Assembly: GCF_949987535.1 (NCBI RefSeq)
Contig: NC_080066.1
Location: 90,601,600-90,665,599, forward strand
Direction of reading: 5' to 3'
DNA: 64,000 nucleotides
Origin: Balaenoptera acutorostrata
Taxonomy: Eukaryota; Chordata; Mammalia; Artiodactyla; Balaenopteridae
The position numbers were made by a program, and so were the translations under genes. Under the pieces are notes generated by a model. That model did no database searches and was not told the DNA's origin. It saw only the letters and a program-made list of their open reading frames with translations. Shown here piece after piece: positions 60,936 to 64,000 of this stretch (its first letter is position 1; every line of letters starts with the position of its first letter).

Positions 60936-61488
60936 GATTCAGGACTTGCTTTTGCCTGAAGGAGAGATAGTATGGGATTTGGAAGTGAAGAGGGAAGCAT
61001 TCTATCCCTAAGAATGCAGAATGAACACAAGAAAAAGACCAGGCTGGAGTTGGGAACTGGCATGGTATATTGGAGTGCAATGAAGAGAAAATTATGGCTG
61101 GATTAAAAAGTTATATAAGGGAAAGTGGAGAAATGTTCCTTCTCCTCAATTCATTTTTCACTACCTGCAAGAATACACTTTTTAAAAACAAAATTTCCCT
61201 TCCTAAAACTCATGATTTGATTTGTTTTTTTCTTCCCAGAAAACCTGGGAGATAAAATCACAAGTACTCATCTCAGGTTTAAATATGTGCAAAATTAATT
61301 ATATTAGGAGACTGAGAGGAGAGAATTTCTCCCTGGCCCTTACTGTAGTGTGGACAAGAGATTGTTCTACAGACAAAGGGACATAAGCAAATTAAAACTC
61401 TCTAGACTTTTGTTATGCACATACCTAAGATTGAATGCTAAAAAGAAAATCAATGTTAATTTTTAAAAAATTAAAACCCATAATTATT
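60936..61488. other. Unassigned stretch
   Basis: Nothing recognised. Confidence 0.5.
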
Positions 61489-61985
61489 GTTTAATCCTTA
61501 GCATGGCATACAAGGGCTTTCACAGTCTGGCCCATGCTGCATTTCAAGCCTTCTCTTCTGCTATTTTCCTTCATTCATGTAATTGCTTGGTCCTTCACTG
61601 AGCTCCTTGCCATTATTTGAACACACTATACTATTTCACATTCTCATGCTTTGCTCTGCCGCTCCTTGAGATGCCCTTCTACCTCTTCTCTGCCTGATAA
61701 ACTATTGTTCATATTTCAATACCCAGCTCAAATTTCACATTCTCTGTTACCTTATCCTGCCTTTTCAGGCAGTTTATCATTTTTGTGTCTGGGTTGACCA
61801 TACTTGGAATATACCTTCACTATAGCACTTAGAATATTACCTTTAAATGCAAACAAGTCTATAGGATCCTGGAGAAACGTGTTTATTCCATTTTCGTTTC
61901 TTCTCCCCATTGTAGTGACTGGCACACTCCTAGCTCTCCATAATTGTCTGCAGACTTTGAAATGAATTGAATAAATTTGAGTGAA
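61489..61985 (+). repeat. L2-like LINE relic (sense)
   Basis: 'TTTAATCCTTAGCATGGCATACAAGGGCTTTCACAGTCTGGCCC ... TTGCTCTGCCGCTCCTTGAGATGCCCTTC ... CCAGCTCAAATTTCACATTCTCTGTTACCTTATCCTGCC' follows L2 order, ending near GAATTGAATAAATTTGAGTGAATAAG. Confidence 0.85.
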
Positions 61986-62289
61986 TAAGGTAGAACCAAA
62001 TTATAAGACCTCTTGGATGGTAAACTAACTTGAATTGTAGCCTAAATATAGGGTGGAACATTTAGAATTCTTTGATTAAGAAATTATTTGATTACATTTT
62101 TTGGTTTAATGAAAAAATGTGTGAGATAATGAAACCATCACTATTTGCTCCATGCCTGCAGCCTCTAGATCCTGCTGTGTGTTTCCAGCAGCCAGGAAGA
62201 GAGGATACCCAAACTGGTCAACACAGTTGTGACTAGTTTAAGCATTTCTTATTTCATATATTCAGCAACAGAATTGAGAATATAAGAGG

Positions 62290-62480
62290 CTTCCTAAAAG
62301 TATGGTGGTTAAGAACAAGGAGTTTAAATCTGAGAGATTTAGATTGAAATACTGACATCGGCAGTTACAACTGTATAATACTTTGGGCAAGTTATTTTTC
62401 ATTAGTGAAGTAAGGATAAAGCACTGACCTCATACAGTTGTAAAGAATAGTACTCTGCCTCAAATATTAGGTGTTATAAA
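62290..62480 (+). repeat. MIR-like relic (sense)
   Basis: 'TATGGTGGTTAAGAACAAGGAGTTTAAATC ... GGCAGTTACAACTGTATAATACTTTGGGCAAGTTATTTTTC ... CTCATACAGTTGTAAAGA' is a sense MIR. Confidence 0.8.
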
Positions 62481-63590
62481 TGTCAGTATTATTGAGACTT
62501 TCTCTAACAATTATTTCTCCTTTTTTTCAGAAAGGATTTTCCCAGGATGCCCCATTGAAAATGTGCCAGCATTGTTATTCCTCTAGGAGACGGGAATTCC
62601 AGATTGAGGGACCAGCCATATGGAGGCATAAAAGCACGTGGCATGTTCAGACAGTGAGTCTCATGACCCACTTTTCTGTTCCTACCCTTGCATCCCTTCT
62701 CATAGACTGAAGCAGTAGCTAACCTAGGTCTGAATGCCTCAGGCCTCAATGTCTCCTGGAAATATTATGGGCTTTCTGGGCCTGACTTAGCTATCAGAAT
62801 AGCCTCAAATCACTGACTGGTTTTCAACTCCTCCTCTACTCTCGGCTGCAGAGACCTGGCGGTAAGTTCTGATTGCCCTAGGCAGCAACAACATGCCGGG
62901 TCCTTTTGTGACCTATGTAACATCTAGGCATTTGTAATCACCATAGGATCATATGTATTTCTTTTCAAAAGACTGTACTCTTAGGACATGGAATCTCATC
63001 TCTTCTATTTTTAATTTTTATTATCTACAGAGATGAATATTACACAGCATAGCCAGGAATTTTTTAATGTGAGGAAATCTCTTGTTTCAAACATTCTGAT
63101 CAAGTGACTAACAGGGGCCCCAGGTTTGCCCAGAAGGCTTATCTATTTCTCAGTCTCTCTCACATTAGGAAAGAAGCTTTAGCATAGCCTAAACTTTTAT
63201 GTTCCTCTCTTCTTCTTTTCATGAACTTTCCATCAATTTAAGGCCAAGGCTCTTGGCTGTTGAGAAAACAAAAGTATTATTCTGGTTCCCAAGGCTCTCC
63301 TTTATTTTAGGTAAAAATTGTTTTCTGTTAAGGCCCAGCCACACACTAGAGTGCTTTCGCCTACTTCGGATCATAGAATTCACCTGTGACCGTGGAGCCC
63401 CATGTCCTCAATTGCTTCACCTCTTCTTCAGCAAGCCCATCCTGCACCACAGGGCCTGCATTCATCATTGCTGCAAAGGCCAGCCCCACCTCCTAGACTC
63501 CCCATCTGGGATTTCCAACTTCTCCTTGAGCAACATGGACACTGACCCGCCCTCCTCAGTAAATCACTCCTCTGGATTCTCATTTCCTAA
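62481..63590. other. Unassigned stretch
   Basis: No gene recognised; a 163-codon frame (63199-63690) has no domain and ends in low-complexity sequence. Confidence 0.5.
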
Positions 63591-63593
63591 TAT

Positions 63594-63672
63594 TCTCTCC
63601 CTCTCTCTCCCTCTCTTTCTCTCTCTCTCTCTCCCCACCGCCCACCCCCACACACACACTCATACAAACACA
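63594..63672 (+). repeat. (CT)n and (CA)n microsatellite
   Basis: A pyrimidine tract of CTCTCTCC units runs to about 63636, followed by CCCACCGCCCACCCC and a CACACACA run. Confidence 0.95.
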
Positions 63673-64000
63673 AATATCAACCACGTGTGAATGACCCCTC
63701 CAGCGAGAGCATATTTTTCCCATTCTGTCACGACCATAGAGCAAAATTCACAATGTTTTTTTATTTACACACACAAAACCTCTATACTTGGACTGATGAG
63801 AAATACAAATTTAAAATCCATAGGGGTTATGGGGTATATATGGAATAGTTGTATTATAACACATTTGCAACATTTCACCCACAAATTAATCATTAGGTAT
63901 TTCTATATTTATCCCCAAGTCCCCTCACCTGCCACTCACTACCACTGCTTAATCTGTCTCCTTATGAGAACTTCCAAAGCTCCCCTGACCACAGTCCTTT
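63673..64000. other. Unassigned end of window
   Basis: Nothing recognised. Confidence 0.5.

Noticed and set aside
63199..63690. 163-codon frame near the end
   Set aside because: It ends in CT/CA low-complexity sequence and has no recognisable motif.

Overview
This 64 kb window looks like nuclear DNA from a placental mammal, most likely a cetacean. It holds at least nine SINEs of the tRNA-Glu-derived CHR type. They have a pol III A box near the 5' end, a GGTTCGAGCC-type B box and an (AATAAA)n tail, as seen in whales and dolphins. I saw no primate Alu, rodent B1/B2 or ruminant BovB/Bov-tA elements. The L1 copies have a cetartiodactyl-type 3' UTR. No intact multi-exon host gene is visible, so the window is an intergenic desert or the inside of a very large intron. 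Nearly all long open frames lie inside transposable elements.

Layout: 1-1.68 kb is unassigned. From 1.68 to 2.43 kb is an antisense L1 piece. From 2.43 to 4.06 kb is a GC-rich insertion on the minus strand: a retroposed, apparently unspliced 5' part of FOXK2 (5' UTR, coding exon 1 with the FHA domain, intron-like sequence, poly(A)) bounded by a 14-bp target-site duplication. From about 4.4 to 16.5 kb is an old antisense L1, repeatedly interrupted by one SINE, a cluster of three SINEs, and a class I endogenous retrovirus (ERV) with pol remnants and a 3' LTR. From 16.5 to 27.9 kb are SINEs, an MLT1-like LTR, MIR/L2 relics and a processed GEMIN2 pseudogene (23.38-24.7 kb, minus).

From 27.9 to 31.55 kb is an L1 whose 3' part (minus) abuts an inverted 5' UTR (plus), the arrangement expected from twin priming. 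From 31.6 to 45.1 kb are old L2/MIR/L1M relics, an L1 5' UTR-only fragment, simple repeats and a few motif-dense non-repeat stretches. From 45.58 to 51.85 kb is an almost full-length but inactivated L1 (5' UTR, ORF1 split by a SINE, ORF2 with endonuclease, reverse transcriptase and zinc knuckle). From 51.9 to 64 kb are an older L1 3' end, more L2/MIR, a second fragment of the same ERV family, LTR-like pieces and a CT/CA microsatellite.

The elements do not form a pathway. The biology here is a record of retrotransposition: L1 machinery mobilised itself, the SINEs, a GEMIN2 mRNA and an unusual prematurely ended FOXK2 transcript. The strongest unusual item is that FOXK2 copy. Next are the twin-primed L1, a SINE with an apparent 3' transduction, a SINE subtype marked by a 24-bp internal duplication, and CTCF-type motifs in L1 5' UTRs. 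Repeat family names and edges are judged by eye and are approximate.
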